From contig NZ_JAKGAO010000007.1 of the NCBI RefSeq assembly GCF_021532315.1, positions 172,285 through 236,284 on the forward strand: 64,000 nucleotides of DNA, written 5' to 3'. Shown here piece after piece: positions 27,158 through 35,531 of this stretch (its first letter is position 1; every line of letters begins with the position of its first letter). The position numbers and the translations under genes were made by a program. Source of the stretch: Paenibacillus tarimensis. Its GTDB lineage: Bacteria > Bacillota > Bacilli > Paenibacillales > Paenibacillaceae. The notes below the pieces were generated by a model. The model had not been told where the DNA came from. It saw only the letters and a list, made by a program, of their open reading frames with translations, and did no database searches.

Positions 27158-27889
27158 ATGGAAAATGCACTTATAGGAAGTTTGATTTCAGCTATGGCAA
27201 CCGTGCTCGGGGCAGTGCCTTTGCTGTTTGTTAGGTCGCTGTCAGAGCGCTGGAAGGATGTCCTGATCGCTTTCACGGCTGGGATTATGGTGTCAGCGTC
27301 GATGTTCGGCTTGCTGCCGCAGGCGCTGGAGGAATCGAGCCTGCTGGCCGTGACCATCGGCCTGCTGGTCGGAATTGTCGTCCTTGATATTATTGAGAAG
27401 AATATTCCGCATATTGATGTGGAGAACGATAAGAGCGAAAGCCCGTTTGACTATAAAACCTGGCTCGTCATGATTGCACTCATTATACATAACATCCCTG
27501 AGGGAATGAGTACCGGCTTCAGCTATGCCAGCGGCAACGAAAGCCTAGGGCCAATGGTCGCCATTGCCATCGGGGCCCAGAATATGCCGGAGGGTCTTAT
27601 TCTGGCGGTCTTCCTGCTGAATTCGAATGTGGGCAAGGGGAAGCTGTTCTTGATCGTTGCGCTGACCGGGTTTATGGAGGTCATATCCGCGGGCATCGGG
27701 TATTTTGCTGCTAGCTATGTCAGCTCTCTTATTGGTTATGGCCTTGCCTTTGCAGCGGGGGCTATGATGTTCATTGTCTATAAGGAGCTCGTACCGGAGA
27801 CACACGGTCATGGCTATGAGCGTCAGGCGACCTATTCCTTCATGTTCGGCCTGTTGATTATGCTCTATATCAGCCACTGGTTTGGTTAA
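27158..27889 (+). CDS. ZIP-family divalent metal transporter
   Basis: The 243-residue protein has eight helices. The ZIP metal-site motifs are HNIPEGMSTG in TM4 and QNMPEGLILA in TM5, the pair that forms the binuclear centre in bacterial ZIPs. The His-containing loop is short. Zinc is the usual substrate, though manganese or iron are possible. CAGGGAG precedes the ATG. No Zur-like box is evident upstream. Confidence 0.88.
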   Translation: MENALIGSLISAMATVLGAVPLLFVRSLSERWKDVLIAFTAGIMVSASMFGLLPQALEESSLLAVTIGLLVGIVVLDIIEKNIPHIDVENDKSESPFDYKTWLVMIALIIHNIPEGMSTGFSYASGNESLGPMVAIAIGAQNMPEGLILAVFLLNSNVGKGKLFLIVALTGFMEVISAGIGYFAASYVSSLIGYGLAFAAGAMMFIVYKELVPETHGHGYERQATYSFMFGLLIMLYISHWFG

Positions 27890-28026
27890 GGAAGCATGCT
27901 TGGGGGAGGCAGTGATGTCTCCCTCTTGTTATGCCGCCGCCTCCGGACTGAAGCATGGGAACTGAAACATATTGGCAGCTATAACGTAGTTATTGTACAG
28001 TACAGTTACGGAAGGGATGTGTCAGA

Positions 28027-28236
28027 GTGGATACGATGCGGGTGATCGTGTACGAGAAGAGGACGGGCGGAGAATTGGTTACCATTGATGAACGAAGATG
28101 GTCGGGCCTGATGATTGCCTCACTTGAGCATGCCAATTATATTACAATCGGCGGCAGGGAATATGAGACGGTTGAGGGCCGGCTTAATGTGGACCATGAA
28201 ACGTTCGAGCTGCTTGTTGTTCCCATGCAGGGCTAG
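28027..28236 (+). CDS. Small conserved-looking protein, first gene of the ATP-grasp cassette
   Basis: The 69-residue product starts with GTG after GGAAGGG (ATG three codons later is the alternative). It is soluble and mixed alpha/beta (MRVIVYEKRTGGELVTIDER, ITIGGREYETVEGRL) with no signal peptide. It lies 53 bases before the Ser/Gly-rich secreted protein gene and appears co-transcribed with it. The family is not recognised. Confidence 0.6.
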   Translation: MDTMRVIVYEKRTGGELVTIDERRWSGLMIASLEHANYITIGGREYETVEGRLNVDHETFELLVVPMQG

Positions 28237-28289
28237 GGCGGTTGTTTCAATCAGGGCCGGTCAATATCCAGCGGAAGGGAAGTGCGGGA

Positions 28290-28946
28290 ATGAAAGAAGA
28301 AACCAGACGGCCAGCGGCTTCGCTGTTCTCGGCTGACGGCAAGCCGCTGCGTGTCTTATCGACCTCGCTCGGTATTGCACTACTTGCCAACACGATGCTG
28401 GTGCCGGGCGGCACCGTACAGGCATCCAGTACAGAAGCAGATACACCACAGCTTGTAGAGTGGTCAACAGAAGAGGTTAAGGCGTTCTATGATCCAAAAG
28501 TGGATTGGAGCCTGCCTCTTCCTGCAGAGGAAAGTACCGAAATTATAGAGGAAGAAGGCCAGGGTGCAAGCGGCAGCGGTGGAACCACCATCATCCATTC
28601 GGGATTCGGCTGGGGCGATCTGATGCTGTACCATCTGCTGTTCAACCGCGGCGGGGCCTACTCCTCGACCTCCTGGCACAACAACAAGAGATCGTACCGC
28701 ACGGGGAGCAGTACGCCATACAAGCCCAAGACCTATACGAGCGGCTCGTTTCAGAATAAGCCGGTAACCGGATCGGCCGTTCCACCCAGAACATCCAACA
28801 GCACGGGAAGCATTACGCGCCGTTCGACTTCATCCTCGCCGGGCGGAATTGGCGGCAGGTCCAGCAGCATGAGCTCCTCAGGCTCTTCTTCGAGCTCGAA
28901 ATCAAGCTCATCCGCTTCGTCCGGGTCTAGCGGGTTTGGCGGATGA
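28290..28946 (+). CDS. Secreted Ser/Gly-rich protein ending in Gly-Gly (candidate substrate of the ATP-grasp enzyme)
   Basis: ATG 28290 has GGAAGGGAAG upstream. The 218-residue product has a signal peptide (LRVLSTSLGIALLANTMLV, cleavage likely near VQA|SS at residue 45), an acidic segment with EVKAFYDPKVDWSLPLP, an aromatic/Gly segment (SGFGWGDLMLYHLLFNRGG), and a low-complexity Ser/Gly/Thr tail that ends SSGFGG. The layout recalls E. coli YjfM (DUF1190), also encoded next to a glutathionylspermidine-synthase-like gene and ending in a Ser/Gly tail with Gly-Gly. Its stop overlaps the next start (ATGA), so the two proteins are made together. That its tail is modified by the enzyme is inference. 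Confidence 0.7.
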   Translation: MKEETRRPAASLFSADGKPLRVLSTSLGIALLANTMLVPGGTVQASSTEADTPQLVEWSTEEVKAFYDPKVDWSLPLPAEESTEIIEEEGQGASGSGGTTIIHSGFGWGDLMLYHLLFNRGGAYSSTSWHNNKRSYRTGSSTPYKPKTYTSGSFQNKPVTGSAVPPRTSNSTGSITRRSTSSSPGGIGGRSSSMSSSGSSSSSKSSSSASSGSSGFGG

Positions 28947-30151
28947 GTGACACAGCTCCGGTGTTTGAAGTGTTCGGCCAGCCTGCACCTGACCGGCAGC
29001 AGCGTGTCCGGCATCTTCGTGAGCTGGGCTTTGGCTGGGCTGACTTGGAAGAAGAAGTTTACTGGATTGATCAGGCCGCAGGAATGCGTAGAGATGTCTA
29101 TGATGATTTAATGAAGGCATCGGCCGAGCTGTGGCGCATATTTGATAAGGCGGCGCGTTATGTAATCCGGCGGCATGACCTGTACCAGCTTATTGGCATA
29201 CCCGAGCTGCTCTGGGACCTGCTTGATGAGCTGCCGGTCAATGAGGAAGAGGGGAAGATCAGCCGCTACGCCAGATTTGATTTTGCCGTGTCGGAATCAG
29301 GTGACATTAAGCTGCTTGAGCTCAACGCAGACACACCGACTGGATATGCGGAAGCGTCTGTGGCTACGCCGTGGCTGTGCAGGCAGCTGGGACTTGATTC
29401 TCCCAATGAGCAAATGGCGGACAGAGTTGCGGCAGCTTGGGCTGTGGAACAGCCGGAGGCGGCAGCCTGTGTGTCCTACGGCTCGCATTTGGAGGATTCC
29501 GGCACGATTGAACTGCTTGTGAAGCACAGCGGCTTGGACATGCGCTGTGTCGATTGTCTGGACCTATGGGTCGATGAGGGTGTGCTGCGGGATGCGGAAG
29601 GCCGGGCAATCGAGCGGTTATTCGCCCTGTATCCGAAGGAATGGATGGCTGTCGATGAAGGCGGGGATGCCCTCGCTTATGCGATTGAGACCGGGAAGCT
29701 GCAGCTGTTTAATCATCCCCATGCGATTATCCTGCAGTCCAAGGGACTGATGGCTGTCATCTGGGGGATGTATGAGCTTGGTATTCTGTTCACGGCATCA
29801 GAGCGGGATGCGATAGCGCGGTATATGCTGCCGACTTACAATAAGGCAGTCTTTGACGGCAGCTTCGTATCCAAATCGATGTTCGGCCGTGAGGGAGGAT
29901 CTGTTCAGCTGTTCGGGGAAGATGGCGGGCTGGAGGTGCGGGATGAGGACGGCTATGATACCAGCAGCCTGTTTCCGCTTGTCTATCAGAAGCGGGCTGA
30001 GCTCGCTAAGATTCGCACGGCGGCCGGGGAGCTGCATCTGCTGACAGGGGTGTTCGTCATTAACGGGGAACCATGCGGCCTTCTGGGGCGTGCAGGCGGC
30101 CTAATAACCGGCAATACGAGCCATTTTATTGCTATAGGGGTGAGAGATTAG
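28943..30151 (+). CDS. Glutathionylspermidine synthase-like ATP-grasp amide ligase (YjfC-type)
   Basis: The 402-residue protein matches the synthetase half of Gss: the N-terminal helical part ends with YRVIRR-like YVIRRHDLYQLIGIPELLWD, then RFDFAVSESGDIKLLELNAD, the ATP-grasp substrate loop with TPTGYAEASV, then YPKEWM and the Mg/ATP residues in KSMFGREGGSVQLF near the end (LLTGVFVINGEPCGLLGRAG). The amidase half is absent, as in YjfC/YgiC. These enzymes form an amide bond with ATP, and true Gss makes glutathionylspermidine, but Firmicutes mostly lack glutathione, so another substrate is likely. Coupled to the Ser/Gly-rich gene upstream. Confidence 0.85.
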   Translation: MSDTAPVFEVFGQPAPDRQQRVRHLRELGFGWADLEEEVYWIDQAAGMRRDVYDDLMKASAELWRIFDKAARYVIRRHDLYQLIGIPELLWDLLDELPVNEEEGKISRYARFDFAVSESGDIKLLELNADTPTGYAEASVATPWLCRQLGLDSPNEQMADRVAAAWAVEQPEAAACVSYGSHLEDSGTIELLVKHSGLDMRCVDCLDLWVDEGVLRDAEGRAIERLFALYPKEWMAVDEGGDALAYAIETGKLQLFNHPHAIILQSKGLMAVIWGMYELGILFTASERDAIARYMLPTYNKAVFDGSFVSKSMFGREGGSVQLFGEDGGLEVRDEDGYDTSSLFPLVYQKRAELAKIRTAAGELHLLTGVFVINGEPCGLLGRAGGLITGNTSHFIAIGVRD

Positions 30152-30865
30152 ATGAAGCGTGCGGGAAAAGTAGAGGGCAGACAGGGGCCAATACCTGCAA
30201 GCATAGGAGGACCTGCCGGGACAGCCAAACGCCGGGTAAGACACAGTCTTTACGGAGTGAGGCTGTTGCTGGCGCTGATAATGGTCCTGCTGGCTGCCGG
30301 CTGCGGCAACTCCCAGTCTGTCTTCTATACGGGTTCAGAGCCCGAGGAAGCTCTCCCTAGTACAGCCAGAGTTCCTTGGGATTACCGGATTGTCGAAGGC
30401 AAGGTCGGTGATCTGGTAGGCAGTGATATAACAGTGCTGCCGGATAATGAGATGCTGCCTAACGATGCTAATTACGCTACGGGGGATCCTGTGTGGACCC
30501 TGCAATATATGACGGCTGAGCTGATCGCGGGACCGGATAACCGGAACGATCTGGTGCTGTCTTCCTGGCAGACAATCAAGTCGTTTAAGACGGAAGCCGA
30601 GGCCAAGTCCGATCTGGAAGAGCTGAAGGTGAGTGTAACAACAGAGGTTGACCTGGTCGGCGTCTATAAGACGGAGTATCAGGGTGCGACCCGTAATTTT
30701 GCGGTGCTCAGTCTTCCCTCGGGACATGAGATCAAGCAGCCGGTCAACGATGGGCGCTATGCAGCGCTGAAGGATCAGAAGACCGCCAAGGTAGTGCTGG
30801 AAGAAGTACATGATTATATCGATTACGATGCGGCTTATGCCAAGTTCAGGGGGTGGGCGGAGTGA
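30152..30865 (+). CDS. Lipoprotein of unknown function in the ATP-grasp cassette
   Basis: The ATG follows the ligase stop directly and has GGGGTGAGAG upstream. The 237-residue product has a long basic N-tail, a hydrophobic signal segment and a lipobox (LAAGC, Cys51). The mature domain (TGDPVWTLQYMTAELIAGPD, VYKTEYQGATRNFAVLSLPS) is mixed alpha/beta. It would sit outside the membrane, close to the secreted Ser/Gly-rich protein. The family is not recognised. Confidence 0.65.
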   Translation: MKRAGKVEGRQGPIPASIGGPAGTAKRRVRHSLYGVRLLLALIMVLLAAGCGNSQSVFYTGSEPEEALPSTARVPWDYRIVEGKVGDLVGSDITVLPDNEMLPNDANYATGDPVWTLQYMTAELIAGPDNRNDLVLSSWQTIKSFKTEAEAKSDLEELKVSVTTEVDLVGVYKTEYQGATRNFAVLSLPSGHEIKQPVNDGRYAALKDQKTAKVVLEEVHDYIDYDAAYAKFRGWAE

Positions 30866-31254
30866 TAGTGGTTATGAATGTGGTTATCAGCGTCGCGGTC
30901 ATTATTGTGCTGCAGCTGCTCGGAATGCTGATTTTCAGCTGGATGACGCCATATAATGATTTGGAAGAGCTCAAGAAAGGGAATCTGGCGGTCGGTTTGG
31001 CGATGGGCGGCAAATTTTTGGGAACAGCAATCATTCTTGGGGTAGCGGCCTATACCAACCATAACATTTGGTTTATGATGCTGTGGTTTGCTGTGGGATA
31101 TGTATGCCTCGTGGTTACCTACTGGATATTCGAGCTTGCAACTCCCGGCCTTAAGCTCCCCGAACACTTGAAGAACGGCAATGTCGCTGTAGGCGTGCTG
31201 CTGTGCTTCGTATTCATCGGCATGAGCTTTGCCATCAGCAGCTTGATTATCTAG
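30862..31254 (+). CDS. DUF350 (YjfL-type) membrane protein
   Basis: GTG 30862 overlaps the preceding stop (GTGA) and has GGGGGTGGGCGGA upstream. The 130-residue protein has four helices in two DUF350 repeats, each with the hallmark acidic/Asn segment before the helix: EELKKGNLAVGLAMGGKFLG and PEHLKNGNVAVGVLLCFVFI. DUF350 genes accompany YjfC-type ligases in E. coli (yjfKLMC). It ends the cassette, and a hairpin terminator follows. Confidence 0.85.
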   Translation: MIVVMNVVISVAVIIVLQLLGMLIFSWMTPYNDLEELKKGNLAVGLAMGGKFLGTAIILGVAAYTNHNIWFMMLWFAVGYVCLVVTYWIFELATPGLKLPEHLKNGNVAVGVLLCFVFIGMSFAISSLII

Positions 31255-31299
31255 CGAGCCGTGCAGATCGATTAGCTGGAGCCAATGATTGTATACAGG

Positions 31300-31340
31300 G
31301 CAGCCGTACCCGGCAGAGAAGACCGGTGCGGCTGCTTTTG
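31300..31340 (+). terminator. Terminator of the ATP-grasp cassette
   Basis: GCAGCCGTACCCGG pairs with CCGGTGCGGCTGC with one mismatch, followed by TTTT. Confidence 0.75.
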
Positions 31341-31493
31341 CATGCATGATGATAGCAGAGCTCTCATTTGGGCGGCTGAAAGCACCTCCTGCATCCATAA
31401 CTTACTGCCGTTTCCAGTAAACGAAATAAAAGTCCATGATAAATACAAGAATGTCCATTCCAGCATTTGAATTATCGTGTAGAATAGTTGGAG

Positions 31494-31510
31494 GTGATAA
31501 TGATTATCAC
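31494..31510. promoter_or_regulatory. Fur box (distal)
   Basis: GTGATAATGATTATCAC is a perfect 17-base palindrome and a full match to the Fur core GATAATGATTATC. It lies about 170 bases upstream of yclN. Confidence 0.9.
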
Positions 31511-31640
31511 TTGCGCTTGATAAAGGAGCTGGACAACCCAGCCCATTTCGCAATCAACTATAATAAGGGCCTTCATTTGCCAGGCACTCTTACAGGCTGC
31601 ATCGGCCGGATCGGCAGGGCAGCATAATTTACGCCCTTCA

Positions 31641-31657
31641 TTGAGAATGATTATCCA
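31641..31657. promoter_or_regulatory. Fur box (proximal)
   Basis: TTGAGAATGATTATCCA matches the Fur core at 12 of 13 positions and ends about 20 bases before the yclN ATG. The stretch between the two boxes has a lone TATAAT (31559) but no ORF with a ribosome binding site. Confidence 0.75.
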
Positions 31658-31678
31658 TCACAGTCCAAAGGAAGTCCT

Positions 31679-32629
31679 ATGAAAAAACGATATCTCTGGC
31701 TTGCGCTCATTGCACTATCGATCACTTCGGTATTCGTCGGCGTTAAGAACATTACCCCGCTGGACTTGTTCAGCCTGACCGAAGCCCAACAGCATATTCT
31801 GCTTGTCAGCAGACTGCCCCGGCTGATCAGCATCATTATCGCAGGGGTGAGTATGAGCATCATTGGCCTCATCATGCAGCAGCTGACCCGCAATAAGTTC
31901 GTGTCACCGACCACGGCCGGCACGATGGACTCAGCAAGGCTGGGCATCTTGGTTGCCATGCTTCTGTTCACTTCCGCTTCACCGCTGGAGAAGATGCTCG
32001 TCGCCTTTGTATTTGCGCTTGCAGGAACCTTCATATTCATGCGGATATTGGATAAGGTGAAGTACAAGGATGCGATCTTCATACCGCTCGTAGGCCTTAT
32101 GTTCGGAAGCATCATCGGCTCGGTAACGACATTCTTCGCTTATAAGCATGACTTAATTCAGAATATATCCTCCTGGCTGCAAGGGGACTTCTCAATGGTC
32201 CTGAAAGGCCGCTATGAGATGTTATACATAAGTATTCCGCTTGTTATTATTGCCTACTTGTATGCTAACCGGTTTACGATTGCCGGAATGGGTGAGGAAT
32301 TCTCAACTAATCTGGGTTTGAAGTACAAGCAGGTCGTCAATATCGGCCTCATTCTGGTAGCCGCGGTAACCTCCGTCGTCCTGCTGACGATCGGATCGAT
32401 TCCGTTCCTGGGTCTTATTATCCCGAATATCGTAACGATCTACATGGGGGACAACCTGAAGAAGGTGCTGCCTCATACGGCGCTGCTCGGTGCGGTGTTC
32501 GTACTTGCTTGTGATATTCTGGGCCGGGTGATTATTTATCCGTATGAGATTCCAATCGGCCTTACGGTCGGGGTTATCGGCAGCGGCATATTCGTTTACT
32601 TACTAGTGAGAAGAAGGGCATTCGCATGA
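31679..32629 (+). CDS. yclN: Siderophore ABC transporter permease (YclN-like)
   Basis: The 316-residue FecCD-family permease has about nine to ten helices and matches B. subtilis YclN closely as I recall it (ITPLDLFSLTE, LVSRLPRLISIIIAGVSMSI, then QQLTRNKFVSPTTAGTMDSA; IPFLGLIIPNIV near the coupling helix). YclNOPQ imports ferric petrobactin in B. subtilis. It starts the Fur-controlled operon and overlaps yclO by four bases. Confidence 0.93.
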   Translation: MKKRYLWLALIALSITSVFVGVKNITPLDLFSLTEAQQHILLVSRLPRLISIIIAGVSMSIIGLIMQQLTRNKFVSPTTAGTMDSARLGILVAMLLFTSASPLEKMLVAFVFALAGTFIFMRILDKVKYKDAIFIPLVGLMFGSIIGSVTTFFAYKHDLIQNISSWLQGDFSMVLKGRYEMLYISIPLVIIAYLYANRFTIAGMGEEFSTNLGLKYKQVVNIGLILVAAVTSVVLLTIGSIPFLGLIIPNIVTIYMGDNLKKVLPHTALLGAVFVLACDILGRVIIYPYEIPIGLTVGVIGSGIFVYLLVRRRAFA

Positions 32630-33573
32630 CACTAAAATGGAAATTCAGCCTGCTGGCAGCCGCTTCTGCCGCTTGTGCACTGCTGTTCATCTTCTGGAAC
32701 GTGATCGGCAGCTGGGATTATGTAGTGCCCCGCCGGTCGCTGAAGATCGCGGCGATTATTCTGACGGGCGGCGCCATTGCTTTCTCGACGGTCGTATTCC
32801 AGACCTTGACGAACAACCGGATTTTGACGCCAAGCATTATCGGGCTTGATTCACTCTATATGCTGATTCAGACGGGAATCATCTTCCTGTACGGCTCGGC
32901 GAGCATTAACATGCTGAACAAGAATATCAACTTTTTCGTCTCAGCTGTCTGCATGATCCTCTTTGCGGGTTTGCTTTATAGATTTCTGTTCCGGCGTGAA
33001 GGGCAGAGTATTTATTTTCTGCTGCTCGTCGGCATTATTCTAGGTACCTTCTTCGGCAGTGTGACAACGTTCATGCAAGTGCTGCTGGACCCGAACGAAT
33101 TTGCCATTGTGCAGGACCGGATGTTTGCGAGCTTCAATAATGTGAACACCGACCTGCTGGTGCTTTCGGTTATCGTGGTAGCGCTGGTCAGCCTGTACAG
33201 TCTGCGATTCACCAAATATCTGGATGTGCTGTCGCTGGGCCGCGAGCATGCGGTAAACCTGGGGGTCAACTATGACCACGTCGTCAAGCGGCTTCTCATG
33301 GTCGTAGCCGTGCTCATCTCGGTGGCCACTGCGCTGGTTGGACCGATTACATTCCTGGGACTGCTTGTCGCGAATGTTGCCTATCAGTTCTTCGGTACAT
33401 ACCGTCACAGCGTGCTGATTCCGGGATCGATGCTGATCAGCATCATCGCGCTGACAGGCGGACAGTTCATCGTGGAACGTATCTTTACCTTCTCGACTAC
33501 GCTCAGCGTCATTATCAATTTTGTCGGGGGCGTGTACTTCATATATCTGCTCTTGAGGGAGAATAAGTCATGA
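32626..33573 (+). CDS. yclO: Siderophore ABC transporter permease (YclO-like)
   Basis: The 315-residue FecCD permease has about nine helices, with TNNRILTPSIIGLDSLYMLI and the coupling-helix region VGPITFLGLLVANVAYQFFG. The start ATG overlaps the yclN stop (ATGA) and its end overlaps yclP the same way. It pairs with YclN as a heterodimer. Confidence 0.93.
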   Translation: MTLKWKFSLLAAASAACALLFIFWNVIGSWDYVVPRRSLKIAAIILTGGAIAFSTVVFQTLTNNRILTPSIIGLDSLYMLIQTGIIFLYGSASINMLNKNINFFVSAVCMILFAGLLYRFLFRREGQSIYFLLLVGIILGTFFGSVTTFMQVLLDPNEFAIVQDRMFASFNNVNTDLLVLSVIVVALVSLYSLRFTKYLDVLSLGREHAVNLGVNYDHVVKRLLMVVAVLISVATALVGPITFLGLLVANVAYQFFGTYRHSVLIPGSMLISIIALTGGQFIVERIFTFSTTLSVIINFVGGVYFIYLLLRENKS

Positions 33574-34328
33574 TTGAAGTGAAGAATGTTTCCAAGAAAT
33601 ATGGAAACAAGACCGTGGTAGAGCCGGTATCCGTCAACGTTGCCAAGGGGAAGATCACCTCGTTCATCGGCCCAAACGGCGCAGGCAAGAGTACGCTCCT
33701 GTCGATGATGAGCCGCCTGATTACGAAGGACAGTGGGGAGGTTCTCATTGACGGTGTGGAGCTCGGGAAGAGCAAGAGCAGCGATCTTGCCAAGAAAATC
33801 TCGATCCTGAAGCAGTCCAATCATCTGAATGTCCGTTTATCGGTCCGCGACCTTGTTGCATTCGGCCGCTTTCCCTATTCGCAGGGCAGGCTGAGCAAGG
33901 AGGATTGGGTGTTCGTCGATGAAGCGATCCGGTATATGGAGCTGGACGATATGCAGGAGAAGTTTTTGGACCAGCTGAGCGGCGGACAGAAGCAGCGCGC
34001 TTTTATCGCGATGACGCTTGCCCAGGATACCGAGTATATCCTGCTGGATGAGCCGCTTAATAATCTGGATATGAAGCATTCCGTGCAGATTATGAAGGTG
34101 CTTCGCAGACTTGTCGATGAGCTCGGGAAGACCATTGTCATCGTCATTCATGACATCAACTTTGCCTCCTGCTACTCGGACCACATTGTGGCGCTGAAGA
34201 ACGGCCGGATTGTTAAAGAAGGGCCAACCGATGAGATGATCGATACAGATGTGCTTCGCGAGGTTTATGATATGGACATTCCGGTCCAGACTATCGGCGA
34301 TCACAAAATTTGCGTCTACTTTGCCTAG
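33570..34328 (+). CDS. yclP: Siderophore ABC transporter ATP-binding protein (YclP-like)
   Basis: The 252-residue ATPase has Walker A GPNGAGKST, signature [15 protein letters not shown], Walker B YILLDEPLNNLD and H-loop VIHDIN. The FhuC-type VFVDEAIRYMEL spacing is kept. After it, 94 bases with a GGCGGA/TCCGCC hairpin precede yclQ; this could tune the ratio of binding protein to transporter. Confidence 0.93.
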   Translation: MIEVKNVSKKYGNKTVVEPVSVNVAKGKITSFIGPNGAGKSTLLSMMSRLITKDSGEVLIDGVELGKSKSSDLAKKISILKQSNHLNVRLSVRDLVAFGRFPYSQGRLSKEDWVFVDEAIRYMELDDMQEKFLDQLSGGQKQRAFIAMTLAQDTEYILLDEPLNNLDMKHSVQIMKVLRRLVDELGKTIVIVIHDINFASCYSDHIVALKNGRIVKEGPTDEMIDTDVLREVYDMDIPVQTIGDHKICVYFA

Positions 34329-34365
34329 TCTACAGCGTGTTGAACAACGGGATAAAACTTATTCA

Positions 34366-34381
34366 GGCGGAGACGTCCGCC
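34366..34381 (+). other. Small hairpin between yclP and yclQ
   Basis: GGCGGA and TCCGCC pair around GACG. An AT-rich tract follows, but no clean T run, so it is more likely an mRNA-stability or attenuating hairpin than a full terminator. Confidence 0.5.
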
Positions 34382-34422
34382 GGGATAAATTTTATATACA
34401 AAAATTTTTAGGGGTGTGAAGC

Positions 34423-35439
34423 ATGAGCAAGAAATTTTCTGTCCTTATTCTCACAATCATTATGGCTGTACTGGTAGCCGCATGCGGCGCTGGTAACAGC
34501 AACAATACGAACACAGCACCGGCCAATAGTACTGCTGGTGCAGCAGCAGAGAACACAGCCTCGAATGCACCGGCAGACGAAGCAGCACAGCCTGCGGAGA
34601 CTGAAGAGCTTACCATTACACATCAGTATGGCGATACGAAAGTGAAGAAGAATCCTAAGAAGGTTGTTGTGTTTGACTTTGGCGTACTGGATTCCCTGGA
34701 TAAGCTGGGTGTAGAAGTAACCGGCGTACCGCAAGCGAACATTCCGCCGTACTTGGAGAAGTATGCGGATGCGAAGTATGAGAATGTTGGCAGCCTGAAA
34801 GAACCTGATTTCGAGCGAATCAGCGCGATTCAGCCTGACCTGATTATTATCTCCGGCCGTCAAGGAGAAGCTTATGAGGAGCTTAGCAAGCTGGGATCGA
34901 CCATCTTCATGGGCGTTGACGCTAACCGTTACATGGAATCGTTTGAAGAGAACATGAAGACACTCGGCGAAATTTTCGGCAAGGAAGCGGAAGTTGAACA
35001 GGAGCTGGCTGCAGTTGAGCAGGCGGTTGCCGATCTGAAGGCGAAAGCGGAAGCAAGCGGCAAGAAGGCTCTTATCATTCTTGCGCAGGATGGCAATATT
35101 AGTGCTTATGGCCCAGGTTCCCGTTTTGGCATCATCCATGACGTATTCGGATTTGAAGCAGTAGACCCAGAGATTAAAGTCGACACGCATGGGCAGAGCA
35201 TCTCGTCTGAGTATATTGTTGAGAAGAACCCGGATTACCTGTTCGTCATAGACCGTGCAGCTGCAGTGGGCGGCGAATCCTCCGCTAAGCAGACTGTAGA
35301 GAACGAATTGGTCAAAACGACCAAAGCGGCACAGGAAGGTCATATTTTCTACCTGAATCCAAACTACTGGTACCTGTCTGGTGGCGGTCTGATTTCGGTA
35401 TCCGAAATGGTTAAGGAAATCGCCGCTACCCTGGAGTAA
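34423..35439 (+). CDS. yclQ: Siderophore-binding lipoprotein (YclQ-like)
   Basis: The 338-residue protein has a lipobox (LVAAC, Cys21) and an Ala/Asn/Thr linker, then the cluster A-II binding-protein fold: PKKVVVFDFGVLDSLDKLGV, FERISAIQPDLIIISGRQ, and SGKKALIILAQDGNISAYGP. It matches the YclQ/FatB type that binds petrobactin and its photoproduct. AGGGGTG precedes the ATG. A terminator follows. Confidence 0.93.
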   Translation: MSKKFSVLILTIIMAVLVAACGAGNSNNTNTAPANSTAGAAAENTASNAPADEAAQPAETEELTITHQYGDTKVKKNPKKVVVFDFGVLDSLDKLGVEVTGVPQANIPPYLEKYADAKYENVGSLKEPDFERISAIQPDLIIISGRQGEAYEELSKLGSTIFMGVDANRYMESFEENMKTLGEIFGKEAEVEQELAAVEQAVADLKAKAEASGKKALIILAQDGNISAYGPGSRFGIIHDVFGFEAVDPEIKVDTHGQSISSEYIVEKNPDYLFVIDRAAAVGGESSAKQTVENELVKTTKAAQEGHIFYLNPNYWYLSGGGLISVSEMVKEIAATLE

Positions 35440-35474
35440 TGGAATTTGGAGTAATGGAATAATTGTTTTGCCAA

Positions 35475-35514
35475 GAAGGAGCCTCCCTGTCCATTCGGAT
35501 AGAGAGGCTCCTTT
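35475..35514. terminator. Terminator between yclQ and the lacI-type gene
   Basis: AAGGAGCCTC pairs with GAGGCTCCTTT (35476 to 35513). It serves convergent genes. Confidence 0.75.
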
Positions 35515-35531
35515 GCTGTATTTGCCGGTCG

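Noticed and set aside
28861-28942. Ser-codon-rich repeat as a possible tandem DNA repeat
   Set aside because: Codons vary and there is no fixed unit; it is the low-complexity tail of the encoded protein.
31436-31627. 63-codon open frame over the distal Fur box
   Set aside because: No ribosome binding site, it runs through a regulatory palindrome, and the product resembles nothing.
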